Of a DNA stretch of 64,000 bases, positions 16,217-25,523 are shown one piece after another. The stretch lies in NCBI GenBank assembly GCA_944389415.1, contig CALXMF010000001.1, positions 434,001 to 498,000 on the forward strand, read 5' to 3'. Source of the DNA: an uncultured Spirochaetota bacterium (GTDB lineage Bacteria; Spirochaetota; Spirochaetia; Treponematales; Treponemataceae). Both the position numbers and the translations under genes were made by a program. The first letter of the stretch is position 1. Each line of letters starts with the position of its first letter. The notes beneath the pieces are model-generated. The model was not told the DNA's origin. It searched no databases and worked only from the letters and a program-made list of their open reading frames with translations.

Positions 16217-16906
16217 ATGTTGAAAGATCAGATTAAACAATTTTTCATGAGAGAATTTCTGGACAGTGATTTTACAAATATGCTCAAGAAAAATATACTC
16301 CCGTTTCAAGAGCTTATGACGTTTTACCGGTGTGCCATCATGGAAGTGGAAACAAAATTTAATGTACTTAATGAGCAGTTTTCACTTGAACATGAACGAA
16401 ATCCCATAGAAAGTATTAAAACACGATTAAAATCTCCGGAAGGAATTATAAAAAAATTAAAAAAATATAAACAGCCCTTTTCTATCCAGGCAATAGAAGA
16501 ACATGTTCATGATGTTGCTGGAGTGCGAGTTATCTGTTCTTTTCCGCAGGATATTTATCTGCTTGCTGATTGTCTGCTGCGTCAGGATGATATAATGTTG
16601 GTTGAGCGTAAAGATTATATTCAGAATCCAAAACAAAGCGGATACCGCAGCTTACATCTTATAGTAGAAATACCGATTTTTTTACTTGATCAGAAACGTA
16701 TAATGAAAGTAGAAGTGCAGCTGCGTACTATTGCGATGGATTTCTGGGCAAGTTTGGAACATAAACTTCAGTATAAAAAAAATATCCCTGCTCAAGAAGC
16801 AGCGGATATAAGCCGTGAATTGCTTGAATGTGCCAGACAAAGTGCAGATCTTGATTTGCGCATGGAAGCTATAAAAAATCGTATTTATAATACTTATAAA
16901 ACATAA
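16217..16906 (+). CDS. Small alarmone synthetase, RelQ/SasB type
   Basis: A 229-residue (p)ppGpp synthetase made of a single RelA/SpoT synthetase domain with flanking helices, and no hydrolase, TGS or ACT domain. Catalytic motifs are visible: DVAGVRVIC (G-loop region), DYIQNPKQSGYRSLH and VEVQLRTIAMDFWASLEHKL. Such enzymes transfer pyrophosphate from ATP to GDP/GTP during stress and often act with a long Rel elsewhere. AGGAG lies 14 bases before the ATG, rather far. A terminator follows. Confidence 0.92.
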   Translation: MLKDQIKQFFMREFLDSDFTNMLKKNILPFQELMTFYRCAIMEVETKFNVLNEQFSLEHERNPIESIKTRLKSPEGIIKKLKKYKQPFSIQAIEEHVHDVAGVRVICSFPQDIYLLADCLLRQDDIMLVERKDYIQNPKQSGYRSLHLIVEIPIFLLDQKRIMKVEVQLRTIAMDFWASLEHKLQYKKNIPAQEAADISRELLECARQSADLDLRMEAIKNRIYNTYKT

Positions 16907-16941
16907 TGCGGTTAATTCTATTAAGAAGTTTATGAAATAGT

Positions 16942-16970
16942 AAAAACGCTCCACAGCCTGGAGCGTTTTT
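16942..16970. terminator. Bidirectional terminator, alarmone synthetase and ABC operon
   Basis: A 12-base arm AAAAACGCTCCA (16942-16953) pairs with TGGAGCGTTTTT (16959-16970) around a CAGCC loop, with T run. It serves both convergent units. Confidence 0.9.
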
Positions 16971-16971
16971 T

Positions 16972-17700
16972 TTACAACACTTTTTTTAAGAAATCAATTG
17001 TACGCTGCTCTTGTGGATGAACAAATATATCAGAGGGAGATCCTTGTTCTATGATATATCCACCATCCATAAAAATGACTCTATCTGAGACTTCCCGCGC
17101 AAAACCCATTTCATGTGTAACGATAATCATGGTCATGCCTTCAGAAGCGAGCTGTTTTATAACACCAAGTACCTCTCCAACCATTTCCGGATCAAGGGCG
17201 CTTGTCGGTTCATCAAAAAGCATAATATCAGGTTCCATAGCGAGCGCACGTGCAATTGCAACACGCTGCTGCTGTCCTCCTGAAAGCTGGCGCGGATATG
17301 AATCAGCTTTTTCTGAGAGTCCGACACGGGCGAGCAGATTGCGTGCTTTTTCTTCTGCCTGCTGTTTTGTCATCTTTTTACGGTCGATAGGCGCCATCAT
17401 GATATTTTTCAATACTGTCATATGCGGAAACAGATTGAACTGCTGAAATACCATACCAATATTCTCACGGATTTTGTTGATATTTTCGCTTTTTTTTGTT
17501 ACCAAATGCCCGTCTACTTCTATTGTACCGCCGGTGGGTGTTTCAAGCGCGTTTATACATCTGAGAAAAGTACTTTTTCCTGAACCAGATGGACCGATAA
17601 TACTGACAACCTCGCTCTTTTGTACTTCGAGATTTATATCACGGAGTACTTGCAGATTTCCAAAATTTTTAACAAGATTTTTAACGACTACTTGTGCCAC
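16972..17700 (-). CDS. Polar amino-acid ABC transporter, ATPase
   Basis: A 242-residue ATPase of the GlnQ/HisP/ArtM group. Walker A is GPSGSGKST, the Q-loop is [14 protein letters not shown], the signature is [16 protein letters not shown] and Walker B is [13 protein letters not shown], with the switch His in VTHEMGFA. It energises the adjacent permease and binding protein. Its start lies 20 bases inside the permease gene, so the two are translationally coupled. The likely substrate is a polar amino acid; specificity cannot be read from sequence. Confidence 0.94.
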   Translation of the reverse strand: MAQVVVKNLVKNFGNLQVLRDINLEVQKSEVVSIIGPSGSGKSTFLRCINALETPTGGTIEVDGHLVTKKSENINKIRENIGMVFQQFNLFPHMTVLKNIMMAPIDRKKMTKQQAEEKARNLLARVGLSEKADSYPRQLSGGQQQRVAIARALAMEPDIMLFDEPTSALDPEMVGEVLGVIKQLASEGMTMIIVTHEMGFAREVSDRVIFMDGGYIIEQGSPSDIFVHPQEQRTIDFLKKVL

Positions 17701-18364
17701 TGCGCAGCCTCCGTTCGATATGTTGTGAAACCACCGAAAGAATTTTGATAATTACCAGATACATAACGGCGACAGCAAGCCATGTTTTGAAGGATTCAAA
17801 AGTGGTTGCAATGATAAGATTTCCTGTTTTTGTAAGCTCTCTGATACCAATAACAGATAATATCGATGTGTCTTTAAGGGTAATAATAAACTGATTAACC
17901 AGAGAAGGAGTAACGATACGTATTGCCTGAGGAATGATAATTTTTATCATTGCACGGCTTTTGGGCAATCCAAGTGAGCGGGCAGCTTCCATTTGGCCTT
18001 TATCAACTGCAAGAATTCCTGATCTGAATATTTCAGAAAGATATGCGCCTGCATTTAGTGAGAGTGTGATAATTCCTGCTGTATCGGGTGACATACGAAA
18101 TGATGGAGCAAATGTCTGTATAAGCTGAGGAATACCAAAATAAATGAAAAAAGCCTGCACCAGAAGCGGTGTCCCACGAATTATATCAAGGTACAAGGAT
18201 GAAAAAAAATGAAGTAATTTATTACGTGAAATGCTGAATAGACAAAACAGCATACCGAGTAGAACGGCAAAAACAAGCGATATGACTGTCAGTCTGATAG
18301 TGACACCAAGACTGGCAAGCAGTCTTGGCAGTATAATCATAATCGAAAAACCGGTATTTGACAC
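17681..18364 (-). CDS. Polar amino-acid ABC transporter, permease
   Basis: A 227-residue membrane protein of the HisM/GlnP type, with about five transmembrane helices and the EAA loop ([25 protein letters not shown]) that docks onto the ATPase. Translation likely begins at the GTG at 18364, with GGAG 9 bases upstream and just after the binding-protein stop. A single permease gene implies a homodimer. Confidence 0.92.
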   Translation of the reverse strand: MSNTGFSIMIILPRLLASLGVTIRLTVISLVFAVLLGMLFCLFSISRNKLLHFFSSLYLDIIRGTPLLVQAFFIYFGIPQLIQTFAPSFRMSPDTAGIITLSLNAGAYLSEIFRSGILAVDKGQMEAARSLGLPKSRAMIKIIIPQAIRIVTPSLVNQFIITLKDTSILSVIGIRELTKTGNLIIATTFESFKTWLAVAVMYLVIIKILSVVSQHIERRLRSGTSSR

Positions 18365-18378
18365 TCGCCAGTTCTCCG

Positions 18379-19146
18379 TTAATTCTTAATATAGGTGTCG
18401 AGTATTTTCTGATATGTACCGTTCGCTTTGATATTTGCAAGTCCTTCATTGAACATTTGGAGCAATTCCTCATTCATTCCTTTATTTACGGCAAAACCGT
18501 ATGAAGCTCCCCGTTCTTTTTGAGTAACGATTTTAAGTCCGATGCCCTGACTTATGCCGTAACCGAGAACAGGATAGTCTTCAAAGCAGGCAGCGGAATT
18601 TCCTATGCGAACTTCGTTATACATACTTGCTGAATCATCAAAATAAACAAGTGTAAAGCCATACTGATCTTTTATGGATTCTGCGAATGAAGCTCCCTCG
18701 GTTCCTGTTTTAACAGCGACCTTTAATCCTTTTAGATCATCATAGCTGGATATTGTGTTATTAGTATCGGCAATACCCATTACAACGCCTGAATCAAAAT
18801 ATGGATCAGAAAAGTCAAACTTAAGTTCACGCTCTGGGGTAATACTCATACCGGCTATTACCGCGTCTGATTGTTTTGCTTCAAGCGACTGAACAGCGGC
18901 ATTAAAACCAAGTACCTGCAGTTCGTAGGTGAATCCCTGATCCTCAGAGATAGCATGGAGCAGATCAATGTCTATACCAACAAAATTACCATATACATCT
19001 TCGAATTCAAATGGAGCAAACGTGGTATCAGTAGCGATGAGGTATTTTTTCTGTTCAGAAGAGGAATCTTTGCGTCCTCCCGCAAAAACGAGTGAAGCTG
19101 CGCTTATCATGGTGATCATGATGAGGGCATTTCGAAAAAGTTTCAT
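18379..19146 (-). CDS. Polar amino-acid ABC transporter, binding protein
   Basis: A 255-residue periplasmic binding protein of family 3 (SBP_bac_3). A signal peptide ends in VFAGGRKDSS, a treponemal-looking start of the mature protein. Core motifs YLIATDTTFAPFEFED, GIDIDLLHAIS and the hinge GLKVAVKTGTEGA are typical. The ATG at 19146 has AAGGAG upstream; the longer frame to 19221 is not signal-like. It is the first gene of a three-gene operon with permease and ATPase. Confidence 0.93.
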   Translation of the reverse strand: MKLFRNALIMITMISAASLVFAGGRKDSSSEQKKYLIATDTTFAPFEFEDVYGNFVGIDIDLLHAISEDQGFTYELQVLGFNAAVQSLEAKQSDAVIAGMSITPERELKFDFSDPYFDSGVVMGIADTNNTISSYDDLKGLKVAVKTGTEGASFAESIKDQYGFTLVYFDDSASMYNEVRIGNSAACFEDYPVLGYGISQGIGLKIVTQKERGASYGFAVNKGMNEELLQMFNEGLANIKANGTYQKILDTYIKN

Positions 19147-19278
19147 AATATACTCCTTAAAATGTCCGCAGACAGATATAATATATGTATATATATTCCT
19201 ATAAAGAGAAAATATATGCAAGTGATTTGCAAAAAAATTGCAGAGACTTGAAAAGTACTGACTAGTATATATGGTTGT

Positions 19279-19307
19279 TTGACTCTAATATAACGGATAA
19301 TTATATA
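19279..19307 (+). promoter_or_regulatory. Promoter of the large lipoprotein gene
   Basis: TTGACT (19279-19284), 17-base spacer and TATATA (19302-19307). It implies a leader of about 140 bases before the ATG at 19453. The 306-base gap 19147-19452 holds this promoter and, on the other strand, the amino-acid transporter promoter region. I see no riboswitch-like fold in it. Confidence 0.6.
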
Positions 19308-19452
19308 GTCTGATGGTGCGTTTTTATTATAAACCAATACAGTGTATATTTCAATGCTATTATTTTATTACACAGATAATGATTATATAAAATTCTCTGG
19401 GTCTATTGGTGCTTTACAATTTAGACGCACATTTTTTTTGAAGGAGTGTTTT

Positions 19453-21390
19453 ATGAAGCGATACAGAATCTATGTGTCTGTTCTGGCAGCTATGCTGACG
19501 GTGTCAACTGCTGTATTTGTGACCGGATGTAATACGCCGGTATCTCCTGATAATCCGGGAAATACGCCTGGTGATAATACGGGAGATGGCGGAGATTCTT
19601 CTGAATTGCCGGTTGGAAACGGTACGGCTACAATTACAGAGAATGATTTTCCGGCTGGAGAGTTTAATCTGTATGAAATAACATGGACACCTGCCGGCGG
19701 TGAAAAACAGCCGAAGCGGGTTGATTCTATAGAGGAAGTGATAATCACAGGACTTAATCCTGCAGAAAAGTATACTTTTACTGTTACAGGTGTAAGGGCA
19801 GTTGGTGAACCAAAAGAGGTTCCCAAAACTATAGGAGAAAAGAGCCGGGCTGCTGCGATTCGGATTCTGGAAAGTACTGATTTTAATAGCTTGGGTTCTG
19901 AGGTGACTCATGTTGATATTACCTGGACTCCTAAAAATACAGTAGAGCAACCGCTGCGGGTATCACTGAGTGATGCGAAAAAAGAGGGAGTAACCGCTGA
20001 AAATTTTGCTCCTGATGAATATATATTTACATTGCAGGGAATGAAACTAGAAAAGAAAACGGTAACCCCTGCAATTGTAAAACCTTCTTATTCTAATTTA
20101 TTGGAAACTGGATACGATGCGCTTGAAAGAGAAGACTATGACAGTGCAGTTGCGTCTTTTATGGCTGCATATGCGGCAGAAGCAAATAATGAGACAAAAA
20201 TGCATGCCGCGCTTGCCAGACTTGCCGCAATCAGTGTTAATGAGCAGGTTGTAACACTTATGCGGGAGCGTATCGGTTTTGCGTCATATCCCGGAACATT
20301 AAACGCGCTGATAAACACCGATGAGTGGTGGAGAAATTACACGGCACAGAATGGATATGGTGAAGATTATATTGCTTATTTCCCTATGCTATCTGATGCG
20401 CCTGATTGGTTTTCTGGTATAGGTGTACATCCATTAACTTTGTGGATGGCTGTTCTGCTGAATAATAATCTTGAAGGCGTCAACGATTTGATAGATTCTG
20501 TGCTTAACAATGTATTCGGTAAAAGCTATGATGAAGCGGTAGAGCTGATAAACAGCATGGATAATGAGCCTGTTGATATTAATAACCGTTTTATCCGCCT
20601 GCTGCGGTTGGAAGACCAGCTGGGAGGGGATACTGTTCGTGTGACAAAAGCGGAGCTGAAGGCTATTACTGCTGCGCTTGATATTGTTAAAGGTACATTG
20701 CAGTTCCTGCAGGCATATAATCTTGATACACCGCTTAATTTCCTTGCGTTAGACTGGATAAAGGGTGGGGACATAGATTTTAATGGTGGTAACTATGATG
20801 AGAGTTATGATCCGTTTAAAAATGAGTTCCTGACCAAGCGTTCCGGCTATACAACAGAAACAGCGGTAAATACCTATATATCCGCGCTGGACGCTTTGAT
20901 AGAGGCATATGAAAGTATTACTGCTGATAATAAAAATTATCCAAGTGCGGCGAAAGATTTTCTTAAAAAATATAGCGGATATAAAGAGCTTGCTAGAAAT
21001 ATAAAAATAGCGATACAGAATGGAACATGGTGTGAATTTCCTTCTATAAATAATGAAGGTATTCCGCAGCTGGATAAGTCTTTGTTCAAAATAAACTTTG
21101 GCTGTATGGAAGATGGATTTTTCTCAATGGAGAAGTTGTTTAAAACAGAGAATGGCAAACCGGTATTTTATACAGTTGATAGAACAACAAAGGTGACAGC
21201 CGAGAATATCAATATTATCAGGGGGGCTTTTGGTATTGCATTAAAAGATTCTTTCTGGACGAGTATATGGGATAATGGCATGCAAGACAATAATCCTGGT
21301 TTTTCTGTACTTGGTTTCTGTTACAAGGGTACTTCCGATACCGATAAAGATTTTGGAATGGATATCTTTAATTTCTACTACGGCAATTAA
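19453..21390 (+). CDS. Large lipoprotein with Fn3-like repeats, unknown function
   Basis: A 645-residue lipoprotein with lipobox VTGC (Cys near residue 26), followed by a Pro/Gly/Asp-rich linker. Two similar beta domains come next: each has an ITWTP turn (about 75 and 155) and ends in YTFTVTG or YIFTLQG, like fibronectin type III or bacterial Ig repeats. A helical region from about 215 onward starts with a TPR-like segment (LEREDYDSAVASFMAAYAAEANN). AAGGAG precedes the ATG. A terminator follows, then an outer-membrane barrel gene. A surface role is likely but not proven. Confidence 0.8.
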   Translation: MKRYRIYVSVLAAMLTVSTAVFVTGCNTPVSPDNPGNTPGDNTGDGGDSSELPVGNGTATITENDFPAGEFNLYEITWTPAGGEKQPKRVDSIEEVIITGLNPAEKYTFTVTGVRAVGEPKEVPKTIGEKSRAAAIRILESTDFNSLGSEVTHVDITWTPKNTVEQPLRVSLSDAKKEGVTAENFAPDEYIFTLQGMKLEKKTVTPAIVKPSYSNLLETGYDALEREDYDSAVASFMAAYAAEANNETKMHAALARLAAISVNEQVVTLMRERIGFASYPGTLNALINTDEWWRNYTAQNGYGEDYIAYFPMLSDAPDWFSGIGVHPLTLWMAVLLNNNLEGVNDLIDSVLNNVFGKSYDEAVELINSMDNEPVDINNRFIRLLRLEDQLGGDTVRVTKAELKAITAALDIVKGTLQFLQAYNLDTPLNFLALDWIKGGDIDFNGGNYDESYDPFKNEFLTKRSGYTTETAVNTYISALDALIEAYESITADNKNYPSAAKDFLKKYSGYKELARNIKIAIQNGTWCEFPSINNEGIPQLDKSLFKINFGCMEDGFFSMEKLFKTENGKPVFYTVDRTTKVTAENINIIRGAFGIALKDSFWTSIWDNGMQDNNPGFSVLGFCYKGTSDTDKDFGMDIFNFYYGN

Positions 21391-21404
21391 GCTGTAAAAT
21401 GGAT

Positions 21405-21432
21405 AACTGCCGCATAAAAGCGGCAGTTTTTT
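21405..21432 (+). terminator. Terminator between lipoprotein and barrel genes
   Basis: Stem AACTGCCGC/GCGGCAGTT with an ATAAAA loop, then a T run. The next ATG comes only 6 bases after the T run. Confidence 0.82.
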
Positions 21433-21438
21433 ATTTTT

Positions 21439-22701
21439 ATGAAGATATTCTTTTTAGTATTTTTCTTATTCCAATGCGCTGTCTGTTTTTGTACGCCCCT
21501 GCCTGATATCGTATTCACGCCGGCTGTTCAGGGAGGAATGTTATATACAGACAGCGCAGGCAGTATCTGGTGGTGGCAGCCGCGGCTGTCTGTTTCTGCA
21601 CAGGATAATACCAAAGGTATGAACGGATGTGTATCAGGCGGGCAGATACGTTTTGAGCATCAGAATATACGCAGCACTATCAGCGGTGGCGGCGCTGAGA
21701 TGGCAGTGCAGAATAACTGGTTTAATTTTTCTGTTCTTACCAGGGTTGCCGATTTTGGGCCGCTTATGTTGCGTATTCCGAAAGGCGCGCCGCTTGTTGA
21801 CGGTGACGCGATAGTGACAAACAGCGGAGGGACAACATTTATATACGGTAATACAGCTGCTGTTCATTTTGCCGCCTTTCCGCTGAGTTTATGTGCAGGG
21901 GCGTTTTTGGCTGCAGGTGACTGGGGAGAGGGCGATTTATATTACTGTTATGGTTACCCGGTACTGCCGGTATTTGGGATATATAACGCTTCTATTATAT
22001 GGAACAATATGCTGCGGTTTTCTTTTTTGGGTTTCCGTGCCGCGCCGCAGTTATACTCAAATGGAGATAATTTTTATCTTGGCGGATTTGATATACAGTG
22101 TTATATGGGCGGAAGCGAATTATATCTGCGGCTGCAGAATCACCGGCTTTCGTTTGCTGCACGGTATATATATACAGGCGGAATTGGCCGAGTGTCTCTG
22201 ACGGCGGAGAATCAACTGTATCTTTTTTTTCCGTATAAATATCTGATCGCTGATGGAGATATGCGGCTCCATATCATAAATTTTGATGCGGGATGGGAAA
22301 TGTATAGCCCACATGATATATCTCACATTCAGCTTCGTCTTGGTGCGGCTGTTTGTCTGTATGATGAGGAATCGTACAGCGCCTCATATCTTGAAAAAAA
22401 TAATTTCATATTCAATGGCAATTCTGGTTCTGTGCAGGGAACGGCGAATCTGTTTCAGGGTACATCGCTGCTATATGGATACATCTCGTATACATTCAGA
22501 CCGCTTTCTTTTTTTAGTCTGTCTGTAAAGAAACTTACAGTTGTTCCAGTTCTTGGGAATGGTCTGAAAAAGCTGCTGGCAGGACAGAGCTCAGGCGGGG
22601 ATTCTGTCGCAGAAGGCGGTTTTACTCAGGACATGCTGAGACAGACTGTAAAGACGGTCTTGCTGTCCGGACTGACGGTTTCTGTTTCATTGTATTTTTG
22701 A
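21439..22701 (+). CDS. Putative outer-membrane beta-barrel protein
   Basis: A 420-residue exported protein with a very hydrophobic signal peptide (about 1-19). The rest shows dense alternation of aromatic and polar residues, few charged helices, and a C-terminal phenylalanine in the pattern SVSLYF, the usual signal for barrel insertion by BamA. No family name comes to mind. The ATG lies just after an intrinsic terminator and lacks a Shine-Dalgarno sequence; no -10 box is positioned for leaderless use, so how it is expressed is unclear. It may work with the lipoprotein before it. Confidence 0.75.
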   Translation: MKIFFLVFFLFQCAVCFCTPLPDIVFTPAVQGGMLYTDSAGSIWWWQPRLSVSAQDNTKGMNGCVSGGQIRFEHQNIRSTISGGGAEMAVQNNWFNFSVLTRVADFGPLMLRIPKGAPLVDGDAIVTNSGGTTFIYGNTAAVHFAAFPLSLCAGAFLAAGDWGEGDLYYCYGYPVLPVFGIYNASIIWNNMLRFSFLGFRAAPQLYSNGDNFYLGGFDIQCYMGGSELYLRLQNHRLSFAARYIYTGGIGRVSLTAENQLYLFFPYKYLIADGDMRLHIINFDAGWEMYSPHDISHIQLRLGAAVCLYDEESYSASYLEKNNFIFNGNSGSVQGTANLFQGTSLLYGYISYTFRPLSFFSLSVKKLTVVPVLGNGLKKLLAGQSSGGDSVAEGGFTQDMLRQTVKTVLLSGLTVSVSLYF

Positions 22702-22848
22702 AAGGTTATAGTATCTGATGTAAAAATAAATTTGCCGTTTGTACATAAAATAAGTAAATTCATATATGAATCATTTTATATACTGTCGGCGTGACTGGAA
22801 CAGCTGATTTATTGTATATATTTATTATATGTTTTCAGGAGATAAAGA

Positions 22849-24828
22849 ATGGCTACGTATCAGTTTCAGACAGAAGTGAATCAGCTTCTGACACTTATTA
22901 TCCATTCATTGTATTCAAACCGGGATATCTTCCTGCGGGAGATTATTTCAAATGCCTCTGACGCGCTGGATAAGCTGAAATATCTGACTGTTTCAGATGA
23001 TCGCTATAAGAGTGTGTCTTTTTCACCGCGGATTGATATTTCCTTTGATGAAGAAAAAAAGGTTCTGACTGTCAAAGACACCGGAATCGGTATGGACGGT
23101 GATGATCTGACATCAAATCTCGGTACAATTGCTCGTTCAGGAACAAAAGCATTTATAGAAAAACTGACTGCTGACGCTAAAAAAGATTCAAGTCTCATTG
23201 GTCAATTTGGTGTTGGGTTTTATTCCGCATTTATGGCGGCGAGCCGTATCGATGTGTATACCCGTAAAGCCGCTTCTGACACAATATTCCACTGGTCAAG
23301 TACTGGAACTAATTCCTATGATATGGAAGAAATTTCCGCTGATAGCGAGGAAGCGAAAAAATACGGACTTGACGCAGGTAATGGTTCTGCAATTGTCATG
23401 ACGCTTAATGAGGAAAGCGGAGAATACGCGAGCCGCTGGAAGGTAGAAGAACTTGTTAAAAAGTACAGCGATTATGTAGCTTTCCCGATTTTTCTGCATT
23501 ATACGCAGAAGCAGTATGATAAAGACGGTAAAGTAACGGGAAGCGAAAATAAAGTTGATCAGATTAACAGCGCAAGTGCATTATGGAAGCGCAGCAAGAG
23601 CGAACTGAAAGCTGAGGATTACAATGATTTTTATAAAACCATTTCTCATGATGGCAGTGATCCTCTCATGTATGTACACACTCATGCTGAAGGAACTCAG
23701 GAATATACAACATTATTTTATGTTCCTAGCCGTGCTCCGTTTGATATGTATCAGGCAGATTACAAGAGCGGCGTTAAACTATATGTGAAACGTGTATTTA
23801 TTACAGATGATGACCGTGAACTGCTTCCTGCTTATCTGCGTTTTGTGCGTGGTGTTATCGATAGTGAAGATCTGCCGCTGAATGTCAGCCGTGAGATTCT
23901 ACAGCAAAATCGTATTTTGTCAACGATTAAAACACAGTCAGTAAAGAAACTGCTTGGTGAGTTTAAAAAACTTGCTGAAGCAGGCGATAAAGCCGCACTT
24001 GCAGCAAAAGAAGCGGGCGGTGTTGATAAACTGTCTGACGAAGATAAAAAGACATTAGAAAAATGGCATACGTTTGTAAAAGAATTTAACCGTCCAATGA
24101 AAGAAGGTTTGTATTCAGATTATGCCAATCGTGACGAAATAGCAGAAATTGTCCGATTCAAGAGTACTGATGAAGCGGGTAAAGGTGATAACTGGACAGG
24201 TTTTGCCGATTATGTACAGCGCATGAAACCTGAGCAGAAAGCTATTTATTATATAACCGGAACAGATGAACAGAATCTGCGCAATTCTCCGCTCCTTGAA
24301 GCCTATACAGCGAAGGGATTTGAAGTCCTCATTATGGCAGATGAAATTGATGATATAGTTATTCCATCCTATAATAAATACAAGGACTTTGAACTTAAAG
24401 CGGTAAACCGCGCTGGCAGTGATGAAGAACTGGGCGTAGATAAAAAAGAAGCTGAGAAGAAAGAAAAGGAATTTAAACCTGTTGTTGAAAAAATCAAAAA
24501 AGCGCTTGGCGACCGCGTAAAAGATGTCCATCTTTCTAAACGGCTTTCTGATTCACCCTCTTGTATTGTTGTTGATGAAAATGATCCCTCTCTGCAAATG
24601 GAGCGTATGATGCGCGCTATGGGACAGAGCGGATTTGGTGAAATTAAACCAATACTTGAGGTTAATGGCGAACATCCGCTTGTTGCATCCCTGCGTGAAT
24701 GTGATGATGAGTCGCATATTGAAGATGTGTCAGCTGTGCTTCTTGATCAGGCACTTCTTGTTGGCGGCGCTGAATTGAAAGATCCTGCTGACTTTGTAAA
24801 ACGGCTGAACAGGTTGTTGGTTAAGTAA
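22849..24828 (+). CDS. htpG: Hsp90-family chaperone HtpG
   Basis: A 659-residue Hsp90. The GHKL ATPase domain (about 1-220) has NASDALDKL, DTGIGM, LGTIARSGTK and GQFGVGFYSAF. The middle domain carries LNVSREILQQN, and the C-terminal dimerisation domain has PSCIVVDENDPSLQMERMM. It helps fold or remodel client proteins. TCAGGAGA precedes the ATG. No CIRCE-like repeat is visible upstream, and no heat-shock element is obvious. Confidence 0.97.
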   Translation: MATYQFQTEVNQLLTLIIHSLYSNRDIFLREIISNASDALDKLKYLTVSDDRYKSVSFSPRIDISFDEEKKVLTVKDTGIGMDGDDLTSNLGTIARSGTKAFIEKLTADAKKDSSLIGQFGVGFYSAFMAASRIDVYTRKAASDTIFHWSSTGTNSYDMEEISADSEEAKKYGLDAGNGSAIVMTLNEESGEYASRWKVEELVKKYSDYVAFPIFLHYTQKQYDKDGKVTGSENKVDQINSASALWKRSKSELKAEDYNDFYKTISHDGSDPLMYVHTHAEGTQEYTTLFYVPSRAPFDMYQADYKSGVKLYVKRVFITDDDRELLPAYLRFVRGVIDSEDLPLNVSREILQQNRILSTIKTQSVKKLLGEFKKLAEAGDKAALAAKEAGGVDKLSDEDKKTLEKWHTFVKEFNRPMKEGLYSDYANRDEIAEIVRFKSTDEAGKGDNWTGFADYVQRMKPEQKAIYYITGTDEQNLRNSPLLEAYTAKGFEVLIMADEIDDIVIPSYNKYKDFELKAVNRAGSDEELGVDKKEAEKKEKEFKPVVEKIKKALGDRVKDVHLSKRLSDSPSCIVVDENDPSLQMERMMRAMGQSGFGEIKPILEVNGEHPLVASLRECDDESHIEDVSAVLLDQALLVGGAELKDPADFVKRLNRLLVK

Positions 24829-24848
24829 AGATAGACGGAAAGATTGAG

Positions 24849-24883
24849 AAAAGAGCTGTTCTTTGTATGGACAGCTCTTTTTT
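24849..24883. terminator. Terminator after htpG
   Basis: An 11-bp stem (AAAAGAGCTGT / ACAGCTCTTTT) with an 11-base loop and T run. It also lies at the end of the opposing GNAT pseudogene. Confidence 0.85.
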
Positions 24884-24887
24884 GTTA

Positions 24888-25388
24888 TTAGGAGAATAAT
24901 TGATGAACAAGAAGCTCCTCTATTAGCTGCGTATCTCCAATCTTTTTTTCAATACCAGTGTGGCGAAATCCAAATAGCCGGTAAAAATCTTTTGCATTTA
25001 TATTTGATGTTAATACCCAAAGATATACATATTAACAGCCTTCTGTTATCAGGTTTCTTTCGGCCATACGTAATAATTCTGTTCCTATTTTGTGGCGATG
25101 AAACTGTTTGAGCACATACAAACCATAAATTTCTCCCTGATTTTGGGGAATAAGGTTATCCCGTGGTTTTCCATATCCGCAAAATCCAATAATGTGTTTT
25201 GCAGAAATAGCAACTGCAATATTGCGGCAGTGTTGTGCGGCAAATACAGCAGCGCGTTTTTCCGCTGTTCTTTCCTGAATTAGCCGTGAAGGAAGCAGCC
25301 CGGTGTAAGTTTCTTTCCATGCAGTACTGTGCACGCTTCCCAACTGCGGGGCATCTTCTGCTCTGGCTGGTCTGAATATAATATCCAT
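24888..25388 (-). pseudogene. GNAT acetyltransferase interrupted by an in-frame stop
   Basis: Read from the ATG at 25388, the frame encodes a GNAT N-acetyltransferase with the acetyl-CoA loop region (IYGLYVLKQFHRHKIGTELL). It stops at a TAA at 25032-25034 after 118 residues. The same frame continues uninterrupted past that codon with the missing C-terminal block (LWVLTSNINAKDFYRLFGF) to a stop at 24888-24890. Together this gives a normal family length of about 165 residues. One base change (for example AAA to TAA) explains it. It is either a true nonsense mutation or a sequence error. The truncated product would lack part of the fold. Confidence 0.85.
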
Positions 25389-25394
25389 TCTATG

Positions 25395-25424
25395 ATTATG
25401 TACGCAGATATAAAAAAGAAACAA
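25395..25424 (-). promoter_or_regulatory. Promoter of the GNAT pseudogene (leaderless layout)
   Basis: On the minus strand TTGTTT, an 18-base spacer and CATAAT, then 6 bases to the ATG at 25388. Confidence 0.5.
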
Positions 25425-25430
25425 GACCTA

Positions 25431-25488
25431 TTGACAGATGTTACTATTATTAGTATCATTTTTATATAAAGTTACTTTTAGAAGTAAC
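25431..25488 (+). promoter_or_regulatory. Promoter with two matching operators, tryptophan-type ABC operon
   Basis: TTGACA (25431-25436), 17-base spacer, TATCAT (25454-25459). Two 18-bp dyads share the form GTTACT-N6-AGTAWC: one at 25440-25457 inside the spacer and over the -10, one at 25471-25488 just past the expected transcript start. Their spacing is 31 bp, about three helix turns. This is the layout of a repressor that binds cooperatively. The regulator is not identified in the window. Confidence 0.72.
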
Positions 25489-25523
25489 AATATCAACAAC
25501 ACAGAAGAAAGAGAGGATTCAGA

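Noticed and set aside
19227-19242. A GCAA...TTGC site near the amino-acid transporter promoter, similar to the LacI-type operator
   Set aside because: The two half-sites are one base further apart (13 instead of 12 bp), no -35 box abuts it, and the neighbouring genes are unrelated, so chance in AT-rich DNA is likely.
22702-22848. Heat-shock (CIRCE) element before htpG
   Set aside because: No TTAGCACTC-N9-GAGTGCTAA-like inverted repeat is present.
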